A stretch of DNA of 7,199 bases from Thermotoga sp. (GTDB lineage: Bacteria; Thermotogota; Thermotogae; B3-G13). The stretch covers positions 1-7,199 of the forward strand of contig QNAT01000059.1 in the NCBI GenBank assembly GCA_003641555.1. Reading direction: 5' to 3'. Both the position numbers and the translations under genes were made by a program. Shown here piece by piece: positions 6,374-7,199 of this stretch (position 1 is the first letter of the stretch; the number at the start of each line of letters is the position of its first letter). The notes under the pieces are model-generated. The model made no database searches. It worked only from the letters and a program-made list of their open reading frames with translations, and was not told where the DNA came from.

Positions 6374-7199
6374 TTAAGAACTAACCTGTATTTTTATGGT
6401 TTGATCGGGTTTTAGGATGAGTTTGAATCTCACAACTTTTTTTCCATATGTATCTATAACATTGTAGTGTAGAACGGGAGATCCATTCGCCTTTATCCGA
6501 AAGGTATCCATTGATACAAAAAGGCTAATTTCACATTTAAGGCCTTTTTCACCACTTACATGTGAAACGATCAATTCGGTTTCTTCTTTCAAATGCTTCT
6601 TGTAAGAAATATTCATCACATGTTTACCCACGCGAACTGCCTTTATATTAGCATATTCCCATCCTTTGGGTAATTTCGGGAATATATTTACCATATCCTT
6701 GTTCGCAAGAGGCTCTATTCCGAAGATCCCCTCTACAACACCTTGAAGGAAGAAAGCGGAAGACCAGAGCTGCATAAAACACATACCTTCGGGAATGAGT
6801 TCCTTGAATGAGCCAGGCATGCCATATTCACTTGTTACTGCAATGTTTTTTAACTGTTTAACCCCCATTTCTACATTACCGTAGTTGAATTCTGCTTTGG
6901 CGAGAATACCAGTAGGGAGAGTCCATACTTCGTTATCCACATCCTTTGTATGCACCAATCCCCATCGATTTACTCTTTCACGTTCTATCTTTCTCAACGC
7001 CTTTAATCCCTTATCCTCATCTGCAATCCTGCATGCCATAGGAATCACTTGTGTCCAATAACCATCCGATCGTTGAGTATTGTTATATCCTAATGAATCT
7101 GCAAATAACGATTCTCTTCCTATCCACCAATCTTCGTTGAATCTCTTCTTTATATCTTTTGCCAACGTTTCAAATTTTGATGCTTCCTCGATTTTTCCC
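6374..7199 (-). CDS. Glycoside hydrolase-like protein, C-terminal part (six-hairpin barrel; amylo-alpha-1,6-glucosidase-like)
   Basis: The reading frame is open to the window edge, so only the last 274 residues are seen; a TTG at 7165 is in frame but is probably an internal codon, because upstream residues such as IEEASKFET continue a helix naturally. The pattern is that of the last helices of an (alpha/alpha)6-barrel carbohydrate enzyme followed by a beta-sandwich tail: FNEDWW, LFADSLG, YWTQVIPMACRIA, NRWGLVHT, EVWTLPTGILAKAEFNYG, then PGSFKELIPEG and MQLWSSAFFLQGVVEGIFGI, and finally the P-K-L-P-x-G-W-E segment at about residues 174-181 with strands to the stop. Such repeats occur in glucoamylase and glycogen-debranching-like families (GH15/GH63-like clan) and in alpha-rhamnosidases; I cannot fix the family or linkage without the N-terminal part. 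A glutamate in KELIPEG might be catalytic, which is a guess. It lies upstream of, and probably in a transcript separate from, the nanEK operon. The TAA at 6374-6376 looks like a natural end. Confidence 0.8.
   Translation of the reverse strand, partial: GKIEEASKFETLAKDIKKRFNEDWWIGRESLFADSLGYNNTQRSDGYWTQVIPMACRIADEDKGLKALRKIERERVNRWGLVHTKDVDNEVWTLPTGILAKAEFNYGNVEMGVKQLKNIAVTSEYGMPGSFKELIPEGMCFMQLWSSAFFLQGVVEGIFGIEPLANKDMVNIFPKLPKGWEYANIKAVRVGKHVMNISYKKHLKEETELIVSHVSGEKGLKCEISLFVSMDTFRIKANGSPVLHYNVIDTYGKKVVRFKLILKPDQTIKIQVSS

Overview
The window is one stretch of a carbohydrate-use locus in which every gene I can support lies on the minus strand, so transcription runs from high to low coordinates. 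The organism looks like a moderately AT-rich bacterium with very strong Shine-Dalgarno (SD) sequences (AAGGAGG types), frequent TTG/GTG starts, many ATA/AGA/AGG codons, and a sugar-binding protein with a plain signal-peptidase I leader rather than a lipobox. That mix would fit a Thermotogota-like bacterium or a related anaerobic sugar fermenter. This placement is an inference, not a demonstration.

Layout in the direction of transcription. (1) 7199-6374: the C-terminal part of a glycoside hydrolase-like protein of the (alpha/alpha)6-barrel type, running in from beyond the window. (2) 6373-5986: about 390 bp without a convincing intact gene, holding what may be decayed coding sequence. (3) 5985-5957: a strong sigma-70-type promoter (TTGACA, 17 bp, TATCAT) whose spacer is almost entirely a perfect 17-bp palindrome, a likely operator. 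(4) 5911-4346: a NanE-NanK fusion (N-acetylmannosamine-6-phosphate 2-epimerase plus ROK-family kinase). (5) 4341-3487: an RpiR-family regulator with a SIS sugar-phosphate domain. (6) 3469-3419: a possible 16-codon leader peptide. (7) 3405-2146: an ABC sugar-binding protein, followed by an 11-bp perfect stem-loop at 2136-2108. (8) 2078-1200 and 1200-373: two ABC permeases, overlapping by one base. (9) 269-1: the start of a DUF4127 protein that runs off the window.

Inferred working model: the binding protein and two permeases bring in an amino sugar or amino-sugar glycoside, powered by an ATPase encoded elsewhere. The kinase half of NanE-NanK phosphorylates N-acetylmannosamine (or a similar hexose) and the epimerase half gives GlcNAc-6-P for glycolysis. 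The RpiR regulator senses a sugar phosphate and controls its own operon through the palindrome. The glycoside hydrolase upstream and the DUF4127 protein downstream may act on the same glycan. No sialic acid lyase, deacetylase or deaminase is visible, so the true substrate is open. The most interesting points are the palindrome-filled promoter, the DUF4127 partner of unknown function, the post-binding-protein hairpin and the possible leader peptide.
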